A stretch of DNA of 64,000 nucleotides from Epichloe hybrida (taxonomy: Eukaryota; Ascomycota; Sordariomycetes; Hypocreales; Clavicipitaceae), in assembly GCA_019022495.1 (NCBI GenBank), contig JAFEKR010000008.1:2356001-2420000 (forward strand), given 5' to 3'. Shown one piece after another: positions 44,138-56,691 of the stretch. The stretch's first letter is position 1. Each line of letters opens with the position of its first letter. The notes beneath the pieces were generated by a model. The model saw only the letters and a program-made list of their open reading frames with translations, was not told the DNA's origin and did not search any database. A program made the position numbers and the translations under genes.

Positions 44138-47100
44138 AGACGTTTGTCCAGAGGGGAAGGATAACCGCCATTCCATGACAGAGTCGGTGGTTCGATGGGA
44201 CAGTACTGATGACGGTGACGAAGTGGCGTTTCTCTGGAATCCGGCGTTTCGTTTTTGAACGAATGGCCCAACTTGAACCTGTTCAAGAAAACCAGGACAC
44301 ACACCACGGACAGGTTGGTGACGAGAATCGATCATTTGACAGTCCACGCGTCCCTCCAGTATTGAGTGAAGTGACTTGCAGTTGAGGCACTGCATCCGCT
44401 CTGGTTTGCAACGAACTAGTCAGATTATGCGCATGAATAGAATATAGCACAGTCGGTTTCTGGCTTATGCCCAGTTAGTTCCGCTGCCCATGGACGAAGA
44501 AGAGCTTGTCATTGGCATTCATTCAACATCTTTACTAGATGCCCAGCTCACTTGGCCGGCAAAAAATCCCATGACAACAAGTTTGTATCAGTAAAGCCAA
44601 ATTGTAGACTGGGTGCAATATGTCAAGTACTTTTCTCTACGTTCGCAGTCTTCGGGGGTGTGGATAAGTTTTATGGTTGCATCCTTCCGGAGAAATCGTG
44701 CTTCATTTATGCCACACGACTTATCAGTTGCGGGAAGCTGCATACGTACACCATGTTACAGATCCATTCGTGATAAGATTTGCCAAGATAACGGGTAGAC
44801 CTTATCATGAAGCTCAATGCGCGTACTACTTACTGACGAAGTTGTAAATTACATCAATTCGAATACTGATTCCGTATCATGTCATGTAGTGGGGTTTCTG
44901 TTCTACGTATCTCGTTGCTGAGTGTGCCTTGGTGTAGGGCAAGTGTCTCTGGCGACAGATGTTCATGCGGGAATTGACTGCATCTCCCAATGCCAGGGAC
45001 ACGAGTTATGCGGATTCCGACGCCAAATCCCCGATTAAGTATGTTTTGCTCAACGCTCACGATTGCCAGATTGCTTGGCCACCATGGGTAATCCCATTGT
45101 CGCTGTAGCCCTTATAGAAGGGGATGTTGGTGTTTCACGTGCAGATGTCGAAACAACGCTAAAATGGGGCAGAGTCGGGACGGAGCAACGCGGTGATTAC
45201 AAGGGCATATTCTGCATGGCAGATCGAGATCCCACGATGAAATCATCGCTTGAGGCTTTAAAAAGGGGAGAAGATGAGCTACACCATAGACTTCGACTCC
45301 GAATACATAACTGGGAGCATATATCCCTTAGGTCCCTTGTCGGAGGTTGCACGCTTGACATGTCGTCAATTAGGATTGGTAAATTTGCATCGTCAACACG
45401 CGTGAGGAGAGATATGTCCAACACCAACTTCTTCAAAGTGCTACGCAGACGAGGGGGGCAAAGTGGTCGGTCTGGACTCAACCGGCAACGGCAGGGATGA
45501 CCTGGCAACATGCACCATTGGTTGAACGGACTGAGGGACCGTAATAAATTACCCTTCATCCACACAAGCGAGTCGGTATTATTCGATGGCTGCTCATATC
45601 CGGGTCGATCGATTTGCTAGTGCATTTCAGACGACTTCGATCGATACTTTAGCGAAAGCCAACATGGAGTCGGGGACTACGAAGATGTTTCCACAGGTTC
45701 CTCTGAAAATTATTGCATTGTTACAGAGTCTTGATGAGCTGTCTGGACATCTTGGCCACGCATATCATGAAAACTTTGGATAAAACCAGCGGGAAGTATA
45801 TGAGGTTGGATACTAAGATGCCAGGAAGCTTAACTCGCCTTGCACGTTTCTGCATTTTCATGACACCGACAGAAGGTTGGCAGACAAGTCAGGGGCATTC
45901 AAGTGGCGGCGCTAGGAGGCGTAGGCATGCATCCAAAAGTCGACATCAGCCAGAAAGAGTCAGGTTAGTGAAGAGCGCCTCGTCAAAGACCCCAATTGAC
46001 CAGCCCAAAGCCATGATGTGAGTGCACTCACCCATCCGTTCCTGTGATGCATTGGCTTCACAGTTGGTCCAAAGTGGCCTGCCACCCGTCATTGTGGACC
46101 AGGGGAATCGATATTGTCCATAGAAGCCAGAAGCCGTGAATGGCTGTGAGTTCACGATAGTTCAGGACGAGAGGCGACAGAAGACAGCCAATTGGAATGG
46201 GCAAGAGTGGAATAAGCGAGTGTTTGCCTTGCATCCTGGCTCACGGGATGAATCGATAGGTTGAAGTGCCGCGTAGGTCCGAAGTCGTAGGTCCGAAGTC
46301 ACGTAAATGGCATGCTGAACTCTTGAAGGCCACGATGGGGAAGGAGTCGTCTCGGACTGTGTTAATACTCGTCGCTTCGCTCCTGCCGAGTCAAGATCAG
46401 AGCACAATGGCCCAATCATGCTTTGGTAGTCTCACTGCACCAGGCCGTTCCTGCCGTTCCTGCCATTCTTGGTTCTTGACGGCGGATTGCTCCATCGACA
46501 CGTTGTGCGAGGGAGGTCCATCGTAACCAGGCGTGACAATTATTACTATCGTGTTCTCTTCACAAGTTGAAGCATATCTTCTTCTCTCCCAGTCTATTAG
46601 CCATCCACACGATCTAACTGCCGAAAACTGCCGATAAATCTTCTCAGAAGCATTCGTCTGCCTTGGCATTAGTACGGCTCCAGGGGATCACGGACTCATT
46701 TCCGGTCGGGCCACAGCTGGGGGGGGGGAGTTCATCTGGCTTCATCTGCTGGACCGACCCCCTTTTCTTTCTTTTAGAACACTAGCACCCGACCCGTTAG
46801 GAATTGGCGGTCACCACGATTACCACGTCCATTTTTGTTGTCGCGGGGCTGTGGGCCTGCCGCTGCTCATTTGCCTGCTGGTAAGTGTCGCTCCATAGCT
46901 TTTGTGCCAAGCGGCTTGGTTCAATTTCCCTAGCCCCTCGCTAATACAAATGCACGACAAATGCAAGAGCCAGAACAGTGCAAACGACGCGGTTATTCGC
47001 AGAGGCCGCCCCCGCCGCCGAGAACAACTTGACCACTTGACACCTGCCTCGAGGCACCCAACAAGGGAAGAAGCCTTTACCACAAGCCTCTGCCAAGGGT

Positions 47101-47485
47101 GCCCTCGTCCTGAGGTTTCCCACTCACACATCAATATTATTGTCATCCGCATAAGAGTTCTTTGTCACCAGCATCATCACCCATCGACAAAGTTGAACTC
47201 AACTCTCGCAGACAAGTGCCCTGCGATCGCTTCCCATCCCGCGCTTGCGAAGCCCCCTCAGCACATCACCGCGACCCCTCGTCTCGTCTGCCTGGTACCT
47301 AAGTGTTTGGTACGCGCACCCAGTAAGCCAGTCTCCGAGCCGCCAGGGGCAGTGCACTGTGGAGACCCGTTGTTCCAACTCGAGCCTGCCTGCCGGTGCT
47401 CGCAAGTTGGTGTAAGACACTTTCGCGGCCGCACAAACCTTGCCTCGCGCGACAGACGCCCTCCCTGACTTTCCCTTTCTCGATC
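44138..47485. other. 3.3-kb region without a supported gene
   Basis: Several frames of 60-145 codons exist on both strands, including one at 45063-45500 with an ATG in good context (CCACC-ATG-G at 45084), but none shows a known motif and codon use is not convincing. The last 500 bases are C-rich and are the probable promoter and 5' UTR of the Spa2 gene. No repeat or transposon end was recognised apart from short G runs near 46720. Confidence 0.4.
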
Positions 47486-49838
47486 ATGAGCGCCGCTGGC
47501 CGCAATGTGCCGCTATCTCCTATCTCTCTAGGTGGAAGCGAGTGGTCCTTATCCAAACACCCGTCGCGCGACGAAAATCCATATCACAACAATCGTGGTA
47601 ACCTAGCCTCTCCCCCCAACTCGGGAGGCTTCAACGGCGCCATGAGTATGAACGGCTTTCCTTCTGGACCTCGAAGCAACGGCGGCCCCTCACCGCCGCC
47701 TTCCGTCGGTCGATCGAGCACCGGCACGAACCTTTTCTCTGGAGGCAGCGACAGCGGTCGCAACAGCGGTCGCGAATTAGACGAATCGCTCCTGAATGAA
47801 CACTACGTTGCTCTCAAAGCCTTCCTTCATGCTAGAGGCAACGATGCAAGGCAACAACCGAATAAGGCACGGGACAAACTCTTGCGACTCTCTGCCGTCC
47901 AGTTCTTTGAGCTTAGTACGGATGTCTTCGACGAGCTGATCCGTCGTCAGTCCATGGCAAGGGCTCCTCCAAATGCCCCCAATGGCCCTCCTCAGTTTCT
48001 CTTGCCGGAAAAGACATTCCACCCCAAGCGAAATCAAGCACGCCAAAGACTTTCCTCCCTCGGACCACCGCGATTTCGTGATCTTGCCGCCGATGTCTAC
48101 CACGAGTTGGAGAGACGGTTTCCAAATTTCGTTGGTCGCGATGTTCCCCGAGGAGGCAGCCCTATGTCCATGCGTAGCGGACCTAACGGTCGAAATGGAA
48201 ACCCCCCCAATGGCATGTTTCCACCTCGAGGCCAAAGTCGGATTCGACGTCCCTCCGAAGCCAGCTCGATTCGTGGAGGGCCCCCGCCACCCGATATGTA
48301 TGGGATTCCTCCCTCTCCGAGCGTACCCAATGGAGATTATGGGCGACCGACGCCCAAGCAACTCAACCAAAACAATACAATTGTTCCTAACAAGAGCACT
48401 ATGCTCGAAGAGGACGACGACGCTGGCGCGGCTTCCGAGGTAAGACATGTTGAGGCTCATTCTACTTGCGTGGCATTTGCCAACAAAATAAGATGGCGGC
48501 GGTTAACTGACTGAGATGCAGGCTGACAAAAGGATGATGGAGGAATACCAAGCGCAAATTAGGGAATTGCAGGACAAGTTGTCTTATGTGGAAGGAGAAA
48601 TGAGAAAGAAGGACGATGAAATGATGAGCATCCTGGATGCAGAACGATCGAGAGCCAATGCAACGAATATGGAAAAGAATGATTGGTCTGATGTTCGTTC
48701 AAGTCTTGAGAGTAAGCTTGCTGAAGCCCAGGACCTGAACGCATCGATGAAGCAAGAGCTTGAGCGTCTGCGAGCAGACCAAGAAAACCAGGCATCCATG
48801 AGATCAGACCCTGCCACCCAACGAGAGAATGAAGAACTGCGGCGTTCTTTGCAAGAACAAAACCGAATTACCGAGGAGGTCCGTCGAAAGGCCCAGGAGG
48901 ATCTTGATGAGATGAGGGTCCTCACGCAACGAAGCAACGCGATACAGCTGAAGCAGAAGGAGTTGGAAGACAACATTGAAAATCTGGAGCGCGAGTGTCG
49001 CGACTGGAGGAACCGCTACGCTCGGGCCAAGACACTGCAAGGTGGGTTGCGAGGCTCAATACAAGGAGTGCCCCTCGATCATGATGCGGCGAAATATGTT
49101 CGAGACAAAGGCTTCATCGACAACAACGGCATAATCAAGGACGTCCACGTGACCAAGTTTCAAATATCCATCGACGAGCTTCTCCAGACAGCACGCAGAG
49201 AGGTCCCTGAGAAAGTGGTTGAGTCGATGAAACGAGTAGTCGTGAGCGTCCGTCGAATTACGAGAGAACTGGACGAGTCGACTCCGCACGATGACAACGT
49301 AATTCAGCAACAGGGGAAACTGAAGGCGAGAGTTTCATCAACTGCCAATGGACTCATCACTGCGTCCAAGAACTTTGCAGCCGGGGCGGGCATGTCTCCC
49401 ATATCTCTACTGGATGCTGCTGCCTCCAACCTGTCGGCTTCCATCATTGATCTTCTCCGTATCGTCAAGATCAGACCCACACCACCGGGTGAACTTGAGG
49501 AAGACGATGATGGCACGGTGACCCCTGTGGACTCTGCCAGCTTCTTCTCCCCTCGGAGCACCGCGCAAGCATCCACCCAGGGCAGCCTCCCTCCGCCACC
49601 GCCATTCCAAGGACTCGGAGGTGCAGGTGCCCGAGCCAGCGCCGAATCCTCGGCATATAGCCCGATCAGTTCACCTAGAGAATCTGTAGATCCATACCCC
49701 GGGAGCGGTTTGAATGGTTTGAATGGTATGACGAATGGCGGGGGATACATGAGCTTCAACAAAGGACCCAATGGATATCGCAATAGTCGACCTGACGACC
49801 TCAAGGTACACCCATACGGCACATACGGTGGCCTTTGA
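47486..49838 (+). CDS. SPA2: Polarisome scaffold Spa2, 756 aa, two exons
   Basis: Exons are 47486-48439 and 48522-49838, joining to 757 codons including TGA. After a Ser/Gly/Asn-rich N-terminus, two Spa2-homology (GIT/SHD) repeats are clear at about residues 125-160 and 180-220: ARDKLLRLSAVQFFELSTDVFDEL and ARQRLSSLGPPRFRDLAADVYHEL, each followed by RR. A long coiled coil follows from about 320 to 500 (ADKRMMEEYQAQIRELQ onward), then a conserved helical domain at about 530-660 and a Pro/Ser/Gly-rich tail. In yeast, Spa2 gathers the formin Bni1, Pea2 and MAP kinase components at sites of polarised growth; in filamentous fungi it marks hyphal tips. The start is the first ATG after a pyrimidine-rich leader. 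Confidence 0.95.
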
Positions 49839-51330
49839 TTCTCACCAAGACAAACTTGACGGTAGTTTAGATCTACCTTGGTGATCAGACCGCACTTCTC
49901 GTGTCGGATATCCAGAACCTGGTTAGCTGCGTTGGTGGAGGTGCCGACATGAAACAAATCAACGAGGGGATCTTGTCCATCAACGCCCATTGTTGGCAAG
50001 ATTATGAGTAGATCCCAGGCCTGTGGTTGTAGCAATATGGTAGTACCTTTTGGGGCGAGGTCGGCGACCGCCTTTCGGAGGCTAACCGGATGGGCCAAGA
50101 TTTATCCCGATCAGGATCGCCAGCCTTGCAGGACGACCGGTCACGGCGAAATGTGGACGCAGACACTACCACCGATTGCGTTTGAGATGGCTCGTAAAAC
50201 CAAGGAACTAGTTCACAGAGTGGGCGGGCTCACTCCAGCCAGCAACGCCGACGAATTTTCTTAACAAAAGATTGAGAGCCGTGATATGATGATAATGAAC
50301 AGGGCTGTCATGATGGAGACGAGGATAAGAGAAGGGACCAGCAAGAGGGACAAGCAAGTGCAGCATCGTCGGCAAATGGAATCTGCATTTTGACGAGGAG
50401 TGCATGTTGTGTTTTTAACAGCCCGGCATAAGTTGAGATCATTTTTGGGACCTGGTGCGTGGAAGTAACGGCTATGTCGACATGGCCCCATTCTTACGGT
50501 CTCCGTGGTACGCATTTGCTGCATAATGGTCATTTTCTTGCAGGACATGATGGTATACCTTGGCAAAGGCGAAGAAGAGACAAGCATTATCAGGCGCAAG
50601 CGCAACGAGATGAAGCAGGCATAAAAATTATGTGGGGCGCTGGGAGATGGAGGAGGCCTTGTTGACTATAGAGAAAAGAGACGGTATTCTTATTGTTGGG
50701 CACAGTACATTATTTTAGGAGAGACTGACTGCCTTTGGCTGGCGGTGAATATACATGGCTACGATACTGGCGGAAAGCCGATGGTGGTTCTTTTTTTTTC
50801 CCTTTCTTGATTAACAAAGCTTGACGGTCTGGGTACAGATTCCTCTCGAGGATGTGGAGGTATTGGACGCTTGTCGAAGCCCAAATCCGACGAGAATACC
50901 AAGACATGGGTAAATATCTGTGCAGCATGTATGAGGAGCGTGCATGATTCGAAGGACAAGGGAACTTGCATGGCATTGATTATGGAGAATGCTTCGCACG
51001 GGCATCGATGGACAACTGTGCGTCGCTCACTGTTGTTCTGTTCCGGATGGACGGATGGACGCGGCATCTGGTGACGAGGGACCCCTGGGACCCCGAGGCA
51101 CTTGATTGATCCAAAAAGGAGCTGTTGCCTTCTATTCGTACACTTCACTTCTTTTGTACAAATCTTATTCCTCATGACAAAATGCGTTTGAATCGTACGA
51201 GAACGTTGCGAGCATATCCCCCCCCCCAACCACTCGCCGTCTACAAAGTCCCCCCTCTTTTTTTTCGTGGAATTCATTCTTTCCCTTCATGCCCATTCTG
51301 ACTGAATGGCGGCACGGCACTTTCCCTTCT
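49839..51330. other. 1.5-kb convergent region without a supported gene
   Basis: It separates the Spa2 stop from the stop of the next minus-strand gene. Short T and C runs occur at 50790-50800, 51218-51228 and 51256-51265. Frames present are short and featureless. Confidence 0.45.
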
Positions 51331-52555
51331 TCAGTAGCCTGTTCCTGTCCGTCTCTCCCTCTCCTGACGACCCACTTCGTCGCGGAATGCGTTGCGCCGC
51401 CCGCCCGTCGTGTCTTGCTCTTCAAAGTGGGCACGGACAGGACTGCCACTCAGGCTGCCGAGAGCCTCGCTGTCGCGTCTAGGTCGTTCGGGAATATCGC
51501 GGTAGTCGACGGGGGGGGACACGGGTGCGCCGAGCTGGATGCCGTCGTTCTTGCGGTTCAAGAGGTTTCGAGTGCGACGACCAGTGTAGCCGCGACGCGA
51601 GCGGCTCATGACGTTGCCGAGCTGGATGCGTCGGGTTTTGCGGTTCCAGAGACAGAGTCCGACGACGAGCAGGGCGATGGCACCGAATGTCACGGGGAGG
51701 GCAATGACGAGAGTCTGGCCCTTGGGGACTTGACTAGGGGGCATGGGATCAAAGGGGGCCTTGGCAATGACGACGGGGAGCTCGACAGTGTCCACGGTGG
51801 GTGCCGTGGTGTTTTGAATCTCGTGCCCGACAAGCTGCAAGGTGACATTGTTTGAGTTGTGTCCCCTGAGATGGCGGCCCTCAACCTTGAATGGGAGGAA
51901 GCCGTATCGGGCAGGTTGCCATTGCTGCAGGATGTCGCGATCGGATTTTTCGCCCGTCGTATCGTTGAAGTAGTTGATGCGGAGAGAGACGAAGCGCGTC
52001 TTGTTGGACGTCTTGTTGAACCAGTCGGGATCCCAGGTGACTGCACATTGGGGTGGAACAAGTAGAGTTTAGCAATCGCGTCGCGTGACTCGGCTGGAGA
52101 TGCAGAGATGCGGGAAGAACCTTACCGTAGTACGTATTGTCGATGTAGATGCTCGAATTGTGGCTGGGCCGACAGAACGGCGCATATGGGCCCTCCTTGT
52201 TGTAGCATCGTGAAAAGGCACCCTCGTTTGTTTTGGCATTGGTCGCCGTCGGATTGGGAGGCGCTTGCGTAGTGGTGTAGACGTGGCCATAGTTGGTCAT
52301 GGTGTAGACCGTGGCCGTCAAGTCGTGAGGAGCAGCGTTGACGGCAGATGGTGTTCCGCTGATGGTAGTCACGGTAGGCGTAAAGGTCGTTCTGGGTGCG
52401 CCCTCGTCGTCAACGGTGACCCAGGGTGCATTTTGGAGGTCGTTGTCGTTGTCGCCATCGCGAGGCCGGAGACCATTGGCAGCAGCCGCAGCTGGGACGG
52501 CCATGGTGGTGCCGCAGAGGGCGAGGGCAGCGCCCAAGATGGTTCCTGCGTACAT
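51331..52555 (-). CDS. Type I single-pass membrane glycoprotein, 379 aa, two exons
   Basis: Exons are 52126-52555 and 51331-52040, joining to 380 codons including stop; the intron has donor GTAAGG and acceptor TGCAG. A signal peptide (MYAGTILGAALALCGTTMAV) is followed by a Thr/Ser/Pro-rich luminal stretch, then a conserved core CYNKEGPYAPFCRP, NSSIYIDNTYYVTWDPDWF and RFVSLRINYFN with several N-glycosylation sequons. One membrane helix lies at about residues 255-277 (LVIALPVTFGAIALLVVGLCL), followed by a basic cytosolic tail with RSRRGYTGRRTRN. The xYYVTWDP motif recalls fungal secretory-pathway proteins such as Psg1 or the DUF7137 group; this is tentative. Confidence 0.88.
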
Positions 52556-54039
52556 GGCGCTTGGGGCAAGGCAGCTGCGATGCGTGAGGAATAATGTTTG
52601 TATGATGGTGCGTGCGTGGTGATGCCTTTGCCTTGCCTGGGGGGAGGGGGGGGGGATACCGGAAACACGAGCTGGCCTGACTTTGGCAAAGGTTTGATTT
52701 TTTAATCATGCAGAAGCGACTAAGCCTAAACAGAAATCTTACCGAGTACGGAGTCTGAATTAACAAGGAGGCATGCCTTCTGTTTTAGGCTTAGCTGCTG
52801 TATGTCGCCGCAGCGACCAGTCAGGAAGAACATGTGGATTCCCATGGAAGCGCTCCACATTCCCATAGCCCCTTGGCCAAAATGTTATTTCGCATTTTAG
52901 AACGAGTTTTTAACTTGTCTATTTTCTTTCTTGATTCTGTGACTAATGGCCATTAACACTTTGCCTCAAACAAGACGGGGGGGCTAAATATGTGCTTGAT
53001 GCGCGGGCCAAGGCCACGTGTAAGCTCAAAAGGGGGGGGGGGGGATATAGGAAATCATACCCACAACTTTCCAAGTATTTTCAATGGGAATGGACACAAG
53101 GGGGGAGCGGCAGGGCGACGACAGCCTTCTGCCCAGCAGATCGACACTGCGGCCCAGTCCTGGCAGGCCGACGCCGAGACCGCATCTCAGTTCCTGTCGA
53201 CGGCCGAGGTCAGCACCGTAATCTAGGCCATCAACGACGGTCGATGCCATCGGCCGTGTTGTGCTGTGTGCCTCTTTGGACATTCGTGGAACCGGAGATT
53301 CCCCCCTGCCAATTTCCCATTCTGGCCGACCCCCTCCTCGTCATTGGTCTGTCGGCCACGGTACCCAGTTCTTCTCCACAGCCGTCTTTGCAGTGTGGGA
53401 TGAAACGCGAGATGTCAGAGAGCACAGGGAACACATGATGCAGATTGTGAAACTGGTGATGCGGCCCCCTTCTTCAACGAACAAGTACATTACAGTGGAT
53501 TTGCACCGGCATTATCATCTGCTTGGAGATTGCACGTGGTCGGTCATGTTTGATTAAGATCCGTCCGTGAGCAGGTAGGTACGTCTCCGCGCGTTGAACA
53601 AAGTCGGGGCGCCTTGGCGAACAAACCCTGGATGGGGTCAAGGGAATCAATCTCGTAGAGAGGCGGGCAATGGATGGGGTTTTCCCACATTCGAACGAAC
53701 ATGTGTCTAGTGCAATTGCTTTGCTCTCCCCCCCCCCCCCCCCCGTAACAACGCACTCGTTCCGTCGTTTCCGCCATCGTAATCTTATAAGAATGGATGA
53801 CGCATCTCTTGCACCACTTTTCAGTCCATGACGAGGAATCTACGATACAGAACCCGTTTGCACTTGATACGCCAAGACTGGACTGGATTGCCTCCGAGGG
53901 CAGTCTGAAAGGGAACATGACATCAAACAACCCGCAGCTCAGAAACCGTAGATGGGAGTCCGCATGTGTCCTGCCAAGTTCTAGCGAGCCCTTGGGGGGG
54001 AATTTTCCGGAATTTCGTAACTCCTCGGACCGCTGGTAA
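52556..54039. other. 1.5-kb region without a supported gene; long G and C runs
   Basis: It holds the promoter of the left gene and the 3' flank of the next minus-strand gene. It has a G run near 52645-52655, a G13 run at 53032-53044 and a C run of about 17 at 53728-53744. The frames here are short and unconvincing. Confidence 0.45.
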
Positions 54040-55065
54040 TCAACCATGAGCTCGGGGAAGGCCGATCTCCGTGACCCTCCAGACAGCAGTCTCCTTCACG
54101 TCCACAGAGCCGTCTCGAGGTTCAGAAGTCGTGCCGGGATTCTTGACGGCTCTGGAAAACCACCCGCCAGCACACAATATGATTGCCACGGCGAGTTCCG
54201 CGAGGAAGACGAGAACCAGCTTCGTGGTGAAGGTGCCAATGTCGGGATCCAGCCCCGGACTTCTCGCGAATGCATATACAGAGGCAGAGATGAGCCTGAC
54301 ACCCTGGAATGGCAGGCCTGCAGACGCCGTGAGCAGCAAGATTTTGGCGTTGCGGAATTGAACGTGGTTCCGGCATGTGGTCATGCGTCGACCCGTGAAG
54401 ACGATCCAAGATGCCAGCACCGTGATCACAAGGAGCATCAGAACATGTCCGATCTTGTTCACTGTCGTAGATGCGATTCCGTCGGGTGCGTCTGGTTTGG
54501 GGGCCCCGCCGTACGAGGTAATTCCAACCCCAACAGCCATGGCAAGGTGCGTAAGCCCGAGGAGCGTCTTGTTCTTCTTGGGACCGGCGGCAACCTCTGG
54601 GATGATGATGCCGCTGCGTGGTGGGTTGATTGTATTAGCCATTACGATGCTTGGTCCCTGCAAATGTGGAAGATTCTCTTACATCTCATACACAATTCCT
54701 ATGAGAGTGAGGGTGAGACAGCTGAGGAGTCCACCGGCAGTGAAGCTCGACGCCGAGTTCAGAAGCTTTGGATCGTCTCGGTGCGATATTTTCCAGCCAG
54801 TCGATACGAAGCGGATGACGAAGAACGTAGCAAGTATTGGCCAGCTGACCATGCCAATTTTGCCATGCTTCCACGCTATGTAGCATGCCAGCGGGAATAA
54901 AGCGGCGTGTATGGCGAGGCTTGCAATGGCGAGATCGACTTCTTCGTTTGCGAAAGCAGACGGCTCAGACGGCCCATCAGTAGGGGTATGAGCCATCATG
55001 GACATTTTTTGTAAGAGGACAGATGATCGGGATGAGAGGTTGCTTGAAGCTGGAGAGAGGGTCAT
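54040..55065 (-). CDS. Multi-pass fungal membrane protein (possibly DUF7702 family), 318 aa, two exons
   Basis: Exons are 54683-55065 and 54040-54613, joining to 319 codons including stop. About seven hydrophobic helices are visible, including LAIHAALFPLACYIAW, SWPILATFFVIRFVS, GLLSCLTLTLIGIVYE, VLMLLVITVLASWIVF and LVLVFLAELAVAIILC. The spacing and the HGKIG...FVIRF...ISHRDDP arrangement resemble the seven-helix fungal family I know as DUF7702; function unknown. ATGs at residues 21, 23 and 24 are alternative starts, because the first 20 residues are Ser-rich and less conserved-looking. Confidence 0.87.
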
Positions 55066-55632
55066 GGCCCATTGTAGGACGTAATATTAGAAGGCGGGTC
55101 AAACGGTTAAAGTACAGGACAACTTGCAGCACTTTGGCCTGAATTGTCATGCCGGGTAAAAAAGGGGGACGGGCCGCACATCTCACACTGTCCCTTTTCC
55201 ACGTGCTTCAGCCAGATATATTATCCGTCGTCCCGAATGAGACCACCTTTACGGAATACTCCGTACTATTAATAACCAATGAACCGGTCCGGGGTTTGTC
55301 CATGGATCGCGATGGTCAGGACTTGTGAATCTTCCGAAGACTTTGTACCAAGCAGCAGAGATGATGTTGGTCAATGTCGACATATGATGATATGATACAC
55401 CAACGCACCATGGCTGTCTCGATGCTCATTGTGCCGGTGATGTCTTGCCAGGTCGGTCGGGTCTTGACACCCGACACAGGCACAGTGTTTCTGAAACTCG
55501 GCGTGCCAGCGAGTACCGCCCGTTGGCTACAAGACCCTTATGGCTGCCCGAATTTATCGGCATCATAGGCGCAGGGAAAGCTTGGTATCCGCCCAGGCTA
55601 ACTATTATCTACTTCTGTTTTTTTTCTATCTA
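55066..55632. other. Intergenic stretch before the minisatellite
   Basis: It contains ACGGAATACTCCGTA-type short palindromic sequence near 55253-55267, probably part of the upstream promoter. Base composition becomes AT-rich at the right end where the tandem repeat starts. No gene is supported. Confidence 0.45.
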
Positions 55633-56691
55633 ACTAATAATTTAATAATAATCTGATTAATAATTTAACTAACTTTCTAACTAATGATTTAATTGACGAT
55701 TTAATTAACGATTTAACTAACGATTTAACTGACGATTTGACTGACGATTTGACTGACGATTTGACTGATGATTTGACTGATGATTTGACTGACTTTCTGA
55801 CCGATTTGACCGATTTGACCGATTTGACGATTTGACGATTTGACGATTTGACTGACTTTCTGACTAATGATTTGATTGACGATTTGATTGACGATCTGAT
55901 TGATGATCTGATTGACGATTTGACTGACTTTCTGACTAATGATTTGATTGACGATTTGACTGACGATTTGACTGACGATTTGACTGACGATTTGACTGAC
56001 GATTTGACTGACGATTTGACTGACGATTTGATTGACGATTTGACTGACGATTTGACTGACGATTTGATTGACGATTTGACTGACGATTTGACTGACGATT
56101 TGACTGACGATTTGACTGACGATTTGACTGACGATTTGACTGACGATTTGACTGACGATTTGACTGATGATTTGACTGACTTTCTGACCGATTTGACCGA
56201 TTTGACCGATTTGACCGATTTGACCGATTTGACCGATTTGACCGATTTGACCGATTTGACCGATTTGACCGATTTGACCGATTTGACGATTTAACTGACT
56301 TTCTAACTGATGATTTGATTGACGATTTGATTGACGATTTGATTGATGATCTGATTGATGATCTGATTGATGATCTGATTGATGATCTGACTGACTTTCT
56401 GACCGATTTGACCGATTTGACCGATTTGACCGATTTGACTGATTTGACCGATTTGACGATTTGACGATTTGACGATTTGACGATTTGACGATTTGACGAT
56501 TTGACGATTTGACGATTTGACTGACTTTCTAACTGATGATTTGATTGACGATTTGATTGACGATTTGATTGACGATTTGATTGACGATTTGATTGACGAT
56601 TTGATTGACGATCTGATTGACGATCTGATTGACGATCTGATTGACGATCTGATTGACGATCTGATTGACGATTTGATTGATAATCTAACTG
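55633..56691. repeat. 1.06-kb hierarchical minisatellite of GACGATTTGACT-type units
   Basis: The array mixes a 12-bp unit (GACGATTTGACT or GACGATTTGATT), a 9-bp unit (GATTTGACC) and an 8-bp unit (GACGATTT). Blocks of one unit type are separated by an ACTTTCT punctuation element that occurs eight times (near 55672, 55792, 55856, 55928, 56179, 56298, 56395 and 56524). On the plus strand the 12- and 9-mer blocks stay open and would encode Asp-Asp-Leu-Thr repeats, but the 8-mer blocks break the frame and there is no flanking gene, so I treat it as non-coding. The two ends carry TG-to-TA changes absent from the centre. Confidence 0.93.

Noticed and set aside
45084..45500. Plus-strand frame with a good start context
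   Set aside because: No domain, no homologous feel, and unremarkable codon use; kept as unassigned DNA.
49304..50098. 264-codon minus-strand frame opposite the end of the Spa2 gene
   Set aside because: Mostly antisense to the Spa2 coding sequence.
55848..56294. Long Asp-Asp-Leu-Thr repeat protein
   Set aside because: The frame is created by 12- and 9-bp tandem units, is broken by 8-bp units, and has no flanking non-repeat coding sequence.
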